From Acidimicrobiaceae bacterium (GTDB taxonomy: Bacteria > Actinomycetota > Acidimicrobiia > Acidimicrobiales > Ilumatobacteraceae), in NCBI GenBank assembly GCA_020637235.1, contig JACJWG010000001.1, positions 310,001 to 374,000 of the forward strand: 64,000 nt of DNA, read 5' to 3'. The notes beneath the pieces were generated by a model. That model saw only the letters and a list, made by a program, of their open reading frames with translations, was not told where the DNA came from and searched no databases. Position 1 is the first letter of the stretch. Every line of letters starts with the position of its first letter. The position numbers and the translations under genes are program-made. Below are positions 33,444 to 41,707 of this stretch, piece by piece.

Positions 33444-34094
33444 ATGGCACTGAAAGCGATCGTTGGCGAGAAAGTCGCCATGAGCCAGGTGTGGGTGAAC
33501 GACAAGGTCGTACCCGTCACCGTGCTCCGCGTCGAGCCCGCGCGCATCGTGCAGGTGAAGACGACCGAGCGCGACGGCTACACCGCACTGCAGGTCACCT
33601 ACGGTCAGAAGGACGCGAAGAAGCTCCCGAAGCCCGAGGCCGGTCACTTCGCCACTGCCGGCGTGCAGCCCGGCCGTCGCCTCGTCGAGCTGCGTCTCGA
33701 CTCGGTCGACGGCTTCGAGGTCGGCCAGGAGATCAGCGTCGACACCCTCGCCGAGGGCGAGAAGGTCGACGTCACCGCCGTCAGCCGCGGCAAGGGATTC
33801 GCCGGTGGCATGAAGCGTCACAACTTCGCCGGCCAGGGCGCGAGCCACGGTAACCACAAGCACCACCGTGCGCCGGGCTCGATCGGCTCGTGCAGCTTCC
33901 CCGGTCGTGTGTTCAAGGGCCTCAAGATGGCCGGTCACATGGGCCACGAGCAGGTCACGACGCTGAACCTCGAGGTCGTGCAGGCCGACACCGAGCGCAA
34001 CCTGCTGCTGGTGAAGGGCTCCGTGCCGGGCCCCAACGGTGGCGTCGTCATCGTCCGCAACGCCGTCAAGGGCGGGAAGAAGGGGGCAGCCTGA
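33444..34094 (+). CDS. rplC: 50S ribosomal protein L3 (uL3)
   Basis: 216 aa, normal length. VSRGKGFAGGMKRHNFAGQGASHGNHKHHRAPGSIG is the L3 loop that reaches toward the peptidyl-transferase centre, followed by PGRVFKGLKMAGHMGHEQVT. Where E. coli has GQNQTPG, with its methylated Gln, this protein has GSCSFPG, so that modification site is absent. It is the first gene of this ribosomal block. rpsJ, its usual neighbour, is 28 kb upstream. Confidence 0.98.
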   Translation: MALKAIVGEKVAMSQVWVNDKVVPVTVLRVEPARIVQVKTTERDGYTALQVTYGQKDAKKLPKPEAGHFATAGVQPGRRLVELRLDSVDGFEVGQEISVDTLAEGEKVDVTAVSRGKGFAGGMKRHNFAGQGASHGNHKHHRAPGSIGSCSFPGRVFKGLKMAGHMGHEQVTTLNLEVVQADTERNLLLVKGSVPGPNGGVVIVRNAVKGGKKGAA

Positions 34095-34726
34095 TGCCGT
34101 CGATCGCCGTGAAGACCTCGGCCGGCAAGGCCGCCGGTGACGTCGAGCTCGCCGCCGACGTGTTCGGCATCCAGCCGAACGTGCCGGTGATGCACCAGGT
34201 GGTCACCGCCCAGCTCGCCGCCCGCCGCTCGGGCACCCAGAGCACCAAGACTCGCGCCGAGGTCTCGGGTGGCGGCAAGAAGCCGTTCAAGCAGAAGGGC
34301 ACCGGCAACGCCCGTCAGGGCTCGACCCGTGCGCCGCACTTCAGCGGTGGCGGCGTCGCCCTCGGCCCGAAGCCGCGCAAGTACGACCAGAAGACCCCCA
34401 AGAAGATGATCAACCTCGCACTGCGCTCGGCGCTCAGCGACCGTGCTGCCGAGGGCAAGGTGATCGTCGTCGACGACTGGGGTTTCGACGCCCCGAAGAC
34501 CAAGGCGGCGAAGGCCGCGCTGGCGTCGCTCGGCATCGAGGGCAAGGCGCTCGTGGTCGTCGATCGCGACGACGTCAACACGATCAAGAGCTTCCTCAAC
34601 CTGCGCGAGGTGCAGCTCATCGAGCGGGCCGAACTGAACGCGTACGACGTGCTCTGCAACGAGTACGTGGTGTTCACCAAGGCGACGCTCCCCACCGGTT
34701 CGCAGAAGGAGGCCGCGGCGTCATGA
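34094..34726 (+). CDS. rplD: 50S ribosomal protein L4 (uL4)
   Basis: 210 aa, overlapping the rplC stop by 1 nt. The long exit-tunnel loop is seen in GTQSTKTRAEVSGGGKKPFKQKGTGNARQGSTRAPHF. L4 lines the tunnel and in E. coli represses its own operon; the structured leader upstream of rplC makes that worth testing here. Confidence 0.98.
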   Translation: MPSIAVKTSAGKAAGDVELAADVFGIQPNVPVMHQVVTAQLAARRSGTQSTKTRAEVSGGGKKPFKQKGTGNARQGSTRAPHFSGGGVALGPKPRKYDQKTPKKMINLALRSALSDRAAEGKVIVVDDWGFDAPKTKAAKAALASLGIEGKALVVVDRDDVNTIKSFLNLREVQLIERAELNAYDVLCNEYVVFTKATLPTGSQKEAAAS

Positions 34727-35013
34727 AGGACCCCCGCGACATCATCATCGCCCCGATCGTCTCGGAGAAGAGCTACGCGCTGATCGAGCAGGGCGTCTAC
34801 ACGTTCAAGGTCCACCCGGCCGCCAGCAAGCCCGAGATCCACGACGCCGTCGAGGCGATCTGGGGCGTGCAGGTGCTGAAGGTGAACACCCTGAACCGCA
34901 AGGGCAAGAAGACCCGCGCCCGCCGCATCAACAAGCGTGGGAGCAAGCCCGACACCAAGCGCGCCATCGTCACCCTCGCTGCGGGCAACGAGATCCCGCT
35001 GTTCGAGAACTGA
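34723..35013 (+). CDS. rplW: 50S ribosomal protein L23 (uL23)
   Basis: 96 aa. ATG overlaps the rplD stop by 4 nt. IIAPIVSEKSYALIEQGVYTFKV and KVNTLNRKGKKTRARR are typical of L23, which sits at the tunnel exit and binds trigger factor and SRP. Confidence 0.97.
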   Translation: MKDPRDIIIAPIVSEKSYALIEQGVYTFKVHPAASKPEIHDAVEAIWGVQVLKVNTLNRKGKKTRARRINKRGSKPDTKRAIVTLAAGNEIPLFEN

Positions 35014-35026
35014 GGTCGGAGAAGTC

Positions 35027-35863
35027 ATGGCCATTCGTTCCCGCAAGCCCACGAGCCCCGGTCGCCGTTTCCAGACGACCTCGGACTTCTCGGAGATCAC
35101 CAAGTCGACGCCGGAGAAGACGCTGCTCGCCCCGATCAGCAAGTCCGGCGGCCGCAACGTCTACGGGCGCAAGACCGCTCGCCACCGCGGTGGTGGCCAC
35201 AAGCGCCAGTACCGCCTGGTCGACTTCAAGCGCGTCAAGGACGGCGTGACCGCCAAGGTCGCCGCCATCGAGTACGACCCGAACCGCACCTGCCGCATCG
35301 CGCTGCTGCACTACGCCGACGGCGAGAAGGCCTACATCCTGGCCCCGAAGGGCCTCGAGGTCGGCGCGCACGTGTCGAGCGGCCAGGGCGCCGACATCAA
35401 GCCCGGCAACGCGTTGCCGCTGCGGTTCATCCCGGTCGGTACCACGGTGCACAACGTCGAGCTGCGCCCCGGCCAGGGCGGCAAGATCGCCCGCTCGGCC
35501 GGCATGGCCGTGCAGCTCGTGGCGAAGGAGGGCGAGTTCGCCACCCTGCGCATGCCCTCCACCGAGATGCGTCGCGTGATGATCGACTGCCGCGCCACGG
35601 TCGGCGAGGTGGGCAACAGCGAGCACGAGCTCGTCAAGATCGGCAAGGCCGGCCGCAACCGCTGGAAGGGCAAGCGCCCCCAGACCCGTGGTGTGGCGAT
35701 GAACCCCGTCGACCACCCGCTCGGTGGTGGCGAGGGTCGCACCTCGGGTGGTCGCCCGGCGGTGTCGCCCTGGGGCAAGCCCGAGGGTCGCACCCGCAAC
35801 AAGAAGAAGGCGTCGCAGCAGCTCATCGTCCGCCGTCGTCGTACGAGCAAGGGCCGGAGGTAA
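35027..35863 (+). CDS. rplB: 50S ribosomal protein L2 (uL2)
   Basis: 278 aa, standard length. The peptidyl-transferase-associated loop NPVDHPLGGGEGRTSGGR with its conserved His is present, as are GGGHKRQYRLVDFKR near the N-terminus and the basic C-terminal tail. GGTCGGAGAAG before the ATG serves as ribosome binding site. Confidence 0.98.
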   Translation: MAIRSRKPTSPGRRFQTTSDFSEITKSTPEKTLLAPISKSGGRNVYGRKTARHRGGGHKRQYRLVDFKRVKDGVTAKVAAIEYDPNRTCRIALLHYADGEKAYILAPKGLEVGAHVSSGQGADIKPGNALPLRFIPVGTTVHNVELRPGQGGKIARSAGMAVQLVAKEGEFATLRMPSTEMRRVMIDCRATVGEVGNSEHELVKIGKAGRNRWKGKRPQTRGVAMNPVDHPLGGGEGRTSGGRPAVSPWGKPEGRTRNKKKASQQLIVRRRRTSKGRR

Positions 35864-35869
35864 TCCCAC

Positions 35870-36154
35870 ATGTCACGCAGCCTGAAGAAGGGCCCGTTCG
35901 TCGACGACCACCTGCTGAAGAAGGTCGACGCGCAGAACGCGGCCGGCGAGCGCAAGGTGATCAAGACCTGGAGCCGCCGCAGCACGATCATCCCCGACAT
36001 GGTCGGGCACACCATCGCCGTCCACGACGGTCGCAAGCACGTGCCGGTGTACGTCACCGAGTCGATGGTCGGTCACAAGCTCGGTGAGTTCAGCCCGACG
36101 CGGACCTTCAAGTACCACGCCGGCCAGGAGAAGAACACGAAGGGTCGCCGCTGA
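35870..36154 (+). CDS. rpsS: 30S ribosomal protein S19 (uS19)
   Basis: 94 aa. MSRSLKKGPFVDDHLLKKV, TWSRRSTIIPDMVGHTIAVHDG and HKLGEFSPTRTF are the S19 signature. It forms a dimer with S13 in the 30S head. Coupled to rplV by a 1-nt overlap. Confidence 0.98.
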   Translation: MSRSLKKGPFVDDHLLKKVDAQNAAGERKVIKTWSRRSTIIPDMVGHTIAVHDGRKHVPVYVTESMVGHKLGEFSPTRTFKYHAGQEKNTKGRR

Positions 36155-37005
36155 TGACCGGTCCCAAGCTCAACGAGAAGTCGTTCGTCGCCGGCGAGCG
36201 CGTCGGCACCAAGGCCAGCGCCAAGTACGTCCACATGTCGGCGTCGAAGGTGCGTGTCGTGCTCGACCTGATCCGTGACCTGCCGGTCCGTCAGGCCGAC
36301 GAGGTGCTGCAGTTCACCGACCGCGAAGCCGCGGCCGCCGTGCGCAAGGTGCTCGCCTCCGCCGTCGCCAACGCCGTCCACAACGACGAGCAGGATCCGG
36401 ACGAGCTGTTCGTCCTGGCCTGCTACGCCGACGAGGGCCCGACGCTGAAGCGATTCACCCCGCGTGCTCGCGGACGCGCCGGCCGGATCAAGAAGCGGAC
36501 CGCGCACATCACCGTCGTCGTCGCCCGCATGGACGACGCCCGGATCGAGGTCGTCCAGGCCCGCGCTGCCCGCAGCACCGCCGCCGGTCGCCGTCGCGGT
36601 GCCGCCGGCACCGCGGCCAGCCGTCGCGACCGCGTCGAGCGCAGCCGTCAGCGCGCCCAGCAGCTGAAGGGCGGCGAGGTCGCAGGCGACGACACGGCAT
36701 CCGAGGAGACGGCGTCCGAGGAGACGGCGTCCGAGGACACCGCGTCCGACGCAGCCGAGGTCGTGCCCGGTGAATGGGCCGGCTCGGCGATGCCGCTCGC
36801 CGACGGCAGCGCGCCGGCGGGCTACGAGATCAAGGGCAACGCCGACTCGATGCTGTACCACGTGCCCGGCAGCCGTCACTACACCCAGACCATCGCCGAG
36901 GTGTGGTTCGACACCACCGACAGCGCCGAGGCCGCCGGCTTCGCCGCCCCCGGCAGCCAGGCCGACGACGAGACCGCCGACACCGCCGACGGCGAGGAGA
37001 GCTGA
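36154..37005 (+). CDS. rplV: 50S ribosomal protein L22 (uL22) with a large C-terminal extension
   Basis: 283 aa, more than twice the usual 110-130. Residues about 20-128 are a normal L22 (ASAKYVHMSASKVRVVLDLIRD ... RARGRAGRIKKRTAHITVVV) with the beta-hairpin that lines the exit tunnel. Then come a basic Ala/Arg stretch (about 136-172), an acidic repeat of ASEETASEET type (about 178-202), and a compact 60-residue module (about 205-266) with GYEIKGNADSMLYHVPGSR and VWFDTTDSAEAAGF. That module resembles the small YHVPG-type domain found at the C-termini of other actinobacterial proteins and of some secreted nucleases. Its role on a ribosomal protein is unknown. Confidence 0.95.
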   Translation: MTGPKLNEKSFVAGERVGTKASAKYVHMSASKVRVVLDLIRDLPVRQADEVLQFTDREAAAAVRKVLASAVANAVHNDEQDPDELFVLACYADEGPTLKRFTPRARGRAGRIKKRTAHITVVVARMDDARIEVVQARAARSTAAGRRRGAAGTAASRRDRVERSRQRAQQLKGGEVAGDDTASEETASEETASEDTASDAAEVVPGEWAGSAMPLADGSAPAGYEIKGNADSMLYHVPGSRHYTQTIAEVWFDTTDSAEAAGFAAPGSQADDETADTADGEES

Positions 37006-37008
37006 CAC

Positions 37009-37887
37009 ATGGGCCAGAAGATCAACCCCTACGGCTTCCGCCTGGGTGTCACCACGGAGTGGAAGAGCCGCTGGTTCTCCGACCGTGACTACAAGGAGTA
37101 CCTCACCGAGGACTGGAAGATCCGTCGGGCGCTCATGTCCAAGCTCGAGTCGGCCGCCGTCAGCCGGATCGAGATCGAGCGCACCCGCGACAAGGTGCGC
37201 GTCGACATCCACACCGCTCGCCCGGGCATCGTGATCGGTCGCCGCGGCGCCCAGGCCGACGAGCTGCGTGCGCTGCTCACCAAGATCACCGGTAACCCGA
37301 AGGTCCAGCTCAACATCGTCGAGATCAAGAGCCCCGAGCTCGACGCCGCGCTGATCGCCCAGGGTGTCGCCGACCAGCTCGCCAACCGCATCGCGTTCCG
37401 TCGGGCGATGAAGCGTGCGGTGCAGAACGCGCAGCGCGCGGGTGCCCTCGGGATCCGGGTGCAGTGCTCGGGTCGTCTCGGCGGCGCCGAGATGAGCCGC
37501 ACCGAGTGGTATCGCGAGGGTCGCGTCCCGCTGCACACGCTGCGCGCCGACATCGACTTCGGCTTCCGTGAGGCCCGCACCTCCAGCGGCCGCGTCGGCG
37601 TGAAGGTCTGGATCTACAAGGGCGACATCGTCCCGTACAAGGCCCAGAGCGACGACAAGATCGCTCGCGAGGCGGCCATGGCGGTCGGCGAGACCTCCGG
37701 CGCCGCCGGCCCGCGTCGCGTCGTCAGCTCCGGTGGTCCCCGCAAGCTCGACGAGATCGAGCCCGAGGCCGCTCCGCTCGTGAAGGAAGCCGACCCCGAG
37801 CTCGAGAAGCTGCTCGACGAAGAAGAAGACATCGCTCGTCGTACCCACGAAGGGCACGAAGCACCTCACTTCCGTGGGGAGGACTGA
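37009..37887 (+). CDS. rpsC: 30S ribosomal protein S3 (uS3)
   Basis: 292 aa. The KH domain GxxG is in GIVIGRRGAQADELRALL. The C-terminal S3 domain shows RAMKRAVQNAQRAGALGIRVQCSGRLGGAEMSR and REGRVPLHTLRADIDFG. A C-terminal tail of about 70 residues, mostly acidic (LDEIEPEAAPLVKEADPELEKLLDEEEDIA), extends beyond the E. coli length. S3 lies at the mRNA entry tunnel. Confidence 0.98.
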   Translation: MGQKINPYGFRLGVTTEWKSRWFSDRDYKEYLTEDWKIRRALMSKLESAAVSRIEIERTRDKVRVDIHTARPGIVIGRRGAQADELRALLTKITGNPKVQLNIVEIKSPELDAALIAQGVADQLANRIAFRRAMKRAVQNAQRAGALGIRVQCSGRLGGAEMSRTEWYREGRVPLHTLRADIDFGFREARTSSGRVGVKVWIYKGDIVPYKAQSDDKIAREAAMAVGETSGAAGPRRVVSSGGPRKLDEIEPEAAPLVKEADPELEKLLDEEEDIARRTHEGHEAPHFRGED

Positions 37888-37890
37888 CCC

Positions 37891-38307
37891 ATGTTGATGC
37901 CCCGCAAAGTCGCACACCGCAAGCACCAGCGCGGCCGTTTGAACGGCGTCGCCAAGGGCGGCACCGATCTCGCCTTCGGCGAGTACGGCATCCAGGCGCT
38001 CGAGCCGGGCTGGCTCACCGCCCGCCAGATCGAGGCCGCACGTATCGCCATGACCCGCGCCATCAAGCGTGGCGGCAAGGTCTGGATCAACGTGTTCCCC
38101 GACAAGCCGGTCACGAAGAAGCCGGCCGAGACCCGCATGGGCTCGGGCAAGGGCAACCCCGAGTTCTGGGTGGCCGTGGTGAAGCCGGGTCGTGTGCTGT
38201 TCGAGCTGTCGTTTCCGAACGAGGAGACGGCGAAAGCAGCCATGAACAAGGCGATCCAGAAGCTGCCGATCAAGGCTCGGATCATCACCCGTGAGGAGAC
38301 CTACTGA
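37891..38307 (+). CDS. rplP: 50S ribosomal protein L16 (uL16)
   Basis: 138 aa, starting MLMPRKVAHRKHQRGR like other L16 proteins, so the first of two close ATGs is kept. PVTKKPAETRMGSGKG is the loop near the P-site tRNA and contains the Arg that is hydroxylated in E. coli. The stop overlaps rpmC by 1 nt. Confidence 0.98.
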   Translation: MLMPRKVAHRKHQRGRLNGVAKGGTDLAFGEYGIQALEPGWLTARQIEAARIAMTRAIKRGGKVWINVFPDKPVTKKPAETRMGSGKGNPEFWVAVVKPGRVLFELSFPNEETAKAAMNKAIQKLPIKARIITREETY

Positions 38308-38522
38308 TGGCCCGCACCAACAAAGAGCTCGCCGAGCTCTCGCTCGCGGCGCTCGTCGACGAGCTGCGCGCCACCAAGCAGGAGGCGCTCAACCTGCGGT
38401 TCCGCAACGCCACCGGTCAGCTCGACAACAACGCCGAGATCCGAACGGTGCGTCGCCAGATCGCTCGCATCAACACCTACATCCGTCAGCGCGAGATCGC
38501 TGCCGCCGAGAGCGGGAAGTGA
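38307..38522 (+). CDS. rpmC: 50S ribosomal protein L29 (uL29)
   Basis: 71 aa. ELAELSLAALVDELRATKQEALNLRFRNATGQLDN and IRTVRRQIARINT are the two helices of L29, near the tunnel exit. Confidence 0.96.
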   Translation: MARTNKELAELSLAALVDELRATKQEALNLRFRNATGQLDNNAEIRTVRRQIARINTYIRQREIAAAESGK

Positions 38523-38527
38523 CCCAG

Positions 38528-38824
38528 ATGGCCGAGACCGAGAACAACGAGACGACCGCAGCCGCCGGTGCGGTGCGCCACGCCCGCAAGGTGCGTGAAG
38601 GCGTCGTGCTGTCCAACAAGATGGAGAAGACGGCCGTCATCGCCGTCGTCGAGCGCGTGCGCCACCCGAAGTACGGCAAGTTCATGCTCCGTACCAAGAA
38701 GCTGTACGCACACGACGAGGCCAACGACGTCAACATCGGCGACCGCGTGCGTGTGATGGAGACCCGTCCGCTCAGCAAGAACAAGCGCTGGCGGGTCGTC
38801 GAGGTCCTGGAGCGTGCGAAGTGA
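38528..38824 (+). CDS. rpsQ: 30S ribosomal protein S17 (uS17)
   Basis: 98 aa from ATG 38528. An acidic, Thr/Ala-rich N-terminal tail of about 18 residues precedes the normal OB-fold core: GVVLSNKMEKTAVIAVVERVRHPKYGKF, MRTKKLYAHDE and GDRVRVMETRPLSKNKRW. Overlaps rplN by 4 nt. Confidence 0.97.
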   Translation: MAETENNETTAAAGAVRHARKVREGVVLSNKMEKTAVIAVVERVRHPKYGKFMLRTKKLYAHDEANDVNIGDRVRVMETRPLSKNKRWRVVEVLERAK

Positions 38825-39189
38825 TCCAGCAGGAATCCCGACTCCGCGTCGCCGACAACAGCGGCGCCAAGGAAGTGCTCTGCATCAAGGTGCTGGGCGG
38901 CACTCGTCGGCGCTATGCGTCGATCGGTGACATCTTCGTCGCCACCGTCAAGGACGCGATCCCGGGTGCGGGCGTGAAGAAGGGCGACGTCGTCAAGTGC
39001 GTCGTCGTCCGTGTGAAGAAGGAGAAGCGCCGTCCCGACGGCAGCTACATCCGCTTCGACGAGAACGCGGCCGTCATCATCAAGGACGACCTCACCCCGC
39101 GTGGCACCCGCATCTTCGGCCCGGTCGGCCGCGAGCTGCGTGACAAGAAGTTCATGCGCATCGTCTCGCTGGCTCCGGAGGTGATCTGA
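38821..39189 (+). CDS. rplN: 50S ribosomal protein L14 (uL14)
   Basis: 122 aa, GTG start. IQQESRLRVADNSGAKEVLCIKVLGG, GDIFVATVKDAIP and FDENAAVIIKDDLTPRGTRIFGPVGREL are invariant L14 segments. It bridges to the 30S subunit and binds RsfS. Confidence 0.98.
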   Translation: MIQQESRLRVADNSGAKEVLCIKVLGGTRRRYASIGDIFVATVKDAIPGAGVKKGDVVKCVVVRVKKEKRRPDGSYIRFDENAAVIIKDDLTPRGTRIFGPVGRELRDKKFMRIVSLAPEVI

Positions 39190-39190
39190 G

Positions 39191-39496
39191 ATGAAGCTCA
39201 AGAAGGGTGACACCGTCGTGGTGATCGCCGGCAAGGACAAGGGCAAGGAGGGCGAGATCGCCCAGGTCTTCCCCGCGGACAACAAGGTGATCGTCTCCGG
39301 TGTCAACACCGCGACCAAGCACCAGAAGGCCCGCAGCGCCAACCAGCAGGGCGGCATCATCGACCGGGACATGCCGATCGATGCGAGCAACGTGATGCTC
39401 GTGCACAAGGGCACGCCGACCCGGGTGGGCTACCAGATCAACGCGGACGGCACGAAGGTCCGCATCGCCAAGCGCTCCGGAGAGGTGATCGGGTGA
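39191..39496 (+). CDS. rplX: 50S ribosomal protein L24 (uL24)
   Basis: 101 aa, 1 nt after rplN. The KOW motif is KLKKGDTVVVIAGKDKGKEGEI. HQKARSANQQGGIIDRDMPIDASNVML follows as in other L24 proteins, early 50S assembly factors. Confidence 0.97.
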   Translation: MKLKKGDTVVVIAGKDKGKEGEIAQVFPADNKVIVSGVNTATKHQKARSANQQGGIIDRDMPIDASNVMLVHKGTPTRVGYQINADGTKVRIAKRSGEVIG

Positions 39497-40149
39497 GCGA
39501 CACCGCAGTGAAGGCCGCCCCGCGGCTCAAGCACAAGTACGACGCCGAGGTGAAGGGCGCGCTGAAGGATCAGCTCGGCCTCACCAACGTGATGCAGGTG
39601 CCCAAGATCGAGAAGATCGTGATCAACATGGGCGTCGGCAAGGCCACCCAGCAGCCGTCGCTGCTCGAGGGTGCCGTGCGCGACCTGACCCAGATCTCGG
39701 GGCAGAAGCCGGTCGTCACCAAGGCCAAGAACTCGATCGCCGGCTTCAAGCTCCGCGAAGGCCAGTCGATCGGGTGCAAAGTCACTTTGCGCGGCGATCG
39801 CATGTGGGAGTTCCTCGATCGGCTCATCGCCGTCGCGATTCCCCGCATCCGCGACTTCCGCGGCCTGCCGGCCAACAGCTGGGACGGGCGCGGCAACTAC
39901 ACGTTCGGGCTCAACGAGCAGACGGTGTTCCCCGAGATCGACTACGACAAGATCGACAGCCCCCGTGGCATGGACATCACGATCGTGACGACGGCGACCA
40001 CCAACGAGCAGGGCAAGGCACTGCTCGATGCGTTCGGCTTCCCGTTCAAGCGTGGCGCCGATGCGGTGGCCGCTCCGAAGAAGTCCAAGCGTCGTGGCCC
40101 GGTCCGTGGTGGCAAGGGTGCCGCCAAGCCGGCGAAGAAGAAGAAGTAA
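39493..40149 (+). CDS. rplE: 50S ribosomal protein L5 (uL5)
   Basis: 218 aa, GTG start overlapping rplX by 4 nt. NVMQVPKIEKIVINMGVG, TKAKNSIAGFKLREGQSIGCKVTLRG and GRGNYTFGLNEQ are typical. A Lys/Arg/Gly-rich C-terminal tail of about 35 residues (KSKRRGPVRGGKGAAKPAKKKK in part) goes beyond the usual 180. L5 binds 5S rRNA. Confidence 0.97.
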   Translation: MSDTAVKAAPRLKHKYDAEVKGALKDQLGLTNVMQVPKIEKIVINMGVGKATQQPSLLEGAVRDLTQISGQKPVVTKAKNSIAGFKLREGQSIGCKVTLRGDRMWEFLDRLIAVAIPRIRDFRGLPANSWDGRGNYTFGLNEQTVFPEIDYDKIDSPRGMDITIVTTATTNEQGKALLDAFGFPFKRGADAVAAPKKSKRRGPVRGGKGAAKPAKKKK

Positions 40150-40164
40150 GGGAAGGGCACCGAC

Positions 40165-40350
40165 ATGGCAAAGAAGTCGCAGATCAACAAGGCCAACGCC
40201 AAGCCCAAGTACAAGGTGCGTGGCTACACGCGTTGCCGCCGTTGCGGTCGCGCCCGTTCCGTCTACCGCCAGTTCGGCCTTTGCCGGATCTGCCTGCGTG
40301 AGATGGCTCACGCGGGTGAGATCCCGGGCCTGACCAAGGCGAGCTGGTGA
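40165..40350 (+). CDS. rpsN: 30S ribosomal protein S14 type Z (uS14, zinc-binding)
   Basis: 61 aa, the short zinc form: C-x2-C in YTRCRRCGRARSVYRQFG and C-x2-C in LCRICLREMAHAGEIPG. GGGAAGGG precedes the ATG. A zinc-free, longer S14 is absent from this window. Confidence 0.98.
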   Translation: MAKKSQINKANAKPKYKVRGYTRCRRCGRARSVYRQFGLCRICLREMAHAGEIPGLTKASW

Positions 40351-40359
40351 GGAGGCACG

Positions 40360-40761
40360 ATGCTCACTGATCCCATCGCCGACATGCTCACCCGCATCCG
40401 CAACGCCAACACGGCGATGCACGACGAGGTGCGCATGCCCTGCTCGAAGCAGAAGGTCGCGCTCGCGAAGATCCTCGAGAAGGAGGGCTACATCACCGGT
40501 TTCACGGTGGCGCCGTCCACGAAGGGTCCTGGCGACGTGCTGACGATCCAGATGAAGTACTCCGCCGACCGTCACCGCACGATCTCGGGTCTCCGTCGCA
40601 TCTCCACCCCCGGCCTGCGGGTGTACCGCAAGGGCAACGCGGTTCCTCGCGTGCTCGGTGGCCTGGGTGTGGCCGTCCTGTCCACCAGCCAGGGGCTCAT
40701 GACCGACCGCGATGCGCGCAAGCGCAACGTGGGCGGCGAGGTCCTCTGCTACGTGTGGTGA
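40360..40761 (+). CDS. rpsH: 30S ribosomal protein S8 (uS8)
   Basis: 133 aa. MLTDPIADMLTRIRNANTAMHDEVRMP at the N-terminus and LGGLGVAVLSTSQGLMTDRDARKRNVGGEVLCYVW at the C-terminus are diagnostic. In E. coli S8 represses the spc operon. GAGGCACG before the ATG is the ribosome binding site. Confidence 0.98.
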   Translation: MLTDPIADMLTRIRNANTAMHDEVRMPCSKQKVALAKILEKEGYITGFTVAPSTKGPGDVLTIQMKYSADRHRTISGLRRISTPGLRVYRKGNAVPRVLGGLGVAVLSTSQGLMTDRDARKRNVGGEVLCYVW

Positions 40762-40788
40762 CCCCCACACCGATCGAGAGGAATCCAC

Positions 40789-41331
40789 ATGTCCCGCATC
40801 GGTAAGGCCCCGATCACCGTCCCCGGTGGCGTCGACGTCAGCATCGCCGGCGGCGCCGTCACCGTGAAGGGTCCGAAGGGCACCCTGAGCCGCACCATCC
40901 CCGGCGCGATCACCGTCCGTCAGGACGAGGCCACGCTCGTGGTCGAGCGTCCCGACGACGCCCGCGAGAGCCGGTCGTTGCACGGTCTCACCCGCACGCT
41001 GGTGAGCAACATGGTCGTCGGTGTCACCGAGGGCTTCTCGAAGGAGCTCGAGATCATCGGCGTCGGCTACCGCGCCGAGGCGCAGGGTCCGACGACGTTG
41101 CGCCTCGCACTCGGGTTCAGCCACCCGGTCGTGATGACGGCGCCCGAGGGCGTCACCTTCGAGACCCCGTCGCAGACCCGCATCATCGTGCGCGGCATCG
41201 ACAAGGAGATCGTCGGCCAGGTGGCCGCGAACATCCGTGCCATCCGCAAGCCCGAGCCCTACAAGGGCAAGGGTGTTCGCTATCTCGGCGAGAAGGTCTT
41301 GCGCAAGGCCGGCAAGACCGGAAAGAAGTGA
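40789..41331 (+). CDS. rplF: 50S ribosomal protein L6 (uL6)
   Basis: 180 aa. SRIGKAPITVPGGVDV, HGLTRTLVSNMVVGVTEGFSKELEIIGVGYRA and the C-terminal KPEPYKGKGVRYLGEKVLRKAGKTGKK are typical of L6 near the sarcin-ricin loop. Confidence 0.98.
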   Translation: MSRIGKAPITVPGGVDVSIAGGAVTVKGPKGTLSRTIPGAITVRQDEATLVVERPDDARESRSLHGLTRTLVSNMVVGVTEGFSKELEIIGVGYRAEAQGPTTLRLALGFSHPVVMTAPEGVTFETPSQTRIIVRGIDKEIVGQVAANIRAIRKPEPYKGKGVRYLGEKVLRKAGKTGKK

Positions 41332-41338
41332 GGACGCC

Positions 41339-41707
41339 ATGAGCAAGGTCGCCCAGAAGCGCCGCGAGAGCCGGCTCGTCCGCCACGCTCGTGTGCGCAA
41401 GAAGATCCACGGCACCGCCGAGCGCCCGCGTCTCGCCGTCTACCGCTCGAACCGCCACCTCGTGCTCCAGGTCATCGACGACGACCTGGGTCGCACGATC
41501 GTGTCGGCCTCGAGCCAGGAGGCCACCCAGCGTGCCGCCGGCCGTGGCTCGAACGTCGAGGCCGCGACGCGCCTCGGCCAGCTGATCGCCGAGCGCGCCA
41601 AGAGCGCCGGCGTCGACAAGGTCGTGTTCGACCGCGGTGGCTTCGCCTACCACGGCCGGATCGCTGCGGTCGCCGCCGCAGCCCGTGAAGCAGGTTTGGA
41701 GTTCTGA
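41339..41707 (+). CDS. rplR: 50S ribosomal protein L18 (uL18)
   Basis: 122 aa from ATG 41339. RLVRHARVRKKIHGTAERPRLAVYRSNRHLVLQVIDD and VVFDRGGFAYHGRIAAVAAAAREAGLEF are the L18 signature; it binds 5S rRNA with L5. Confidence 0.98.
   Translation: MSKVAQKRRESRLVRHARVRKKIHGTAERPRLAVYRSNRHLVLQVIDDDLGRTIVSASSQEATQRAAGRGSNVEAATRLGQLIAERAKSAGVDKVVFDRGGFAYHGRIAAVAAAAREAGLEF

Noticed and set aside
36073..37926. 617-aa minus-strand frame opposite rpsS-rplV-rpsC
   Set aside because: Antisense to three conserved ribosomal genes; no motif.
39430..41415. 661-aa minus-strand frame opposite rplX to rplF
   Set aside because: Antisense shadow; composition typical of reversed GC-rich codons.
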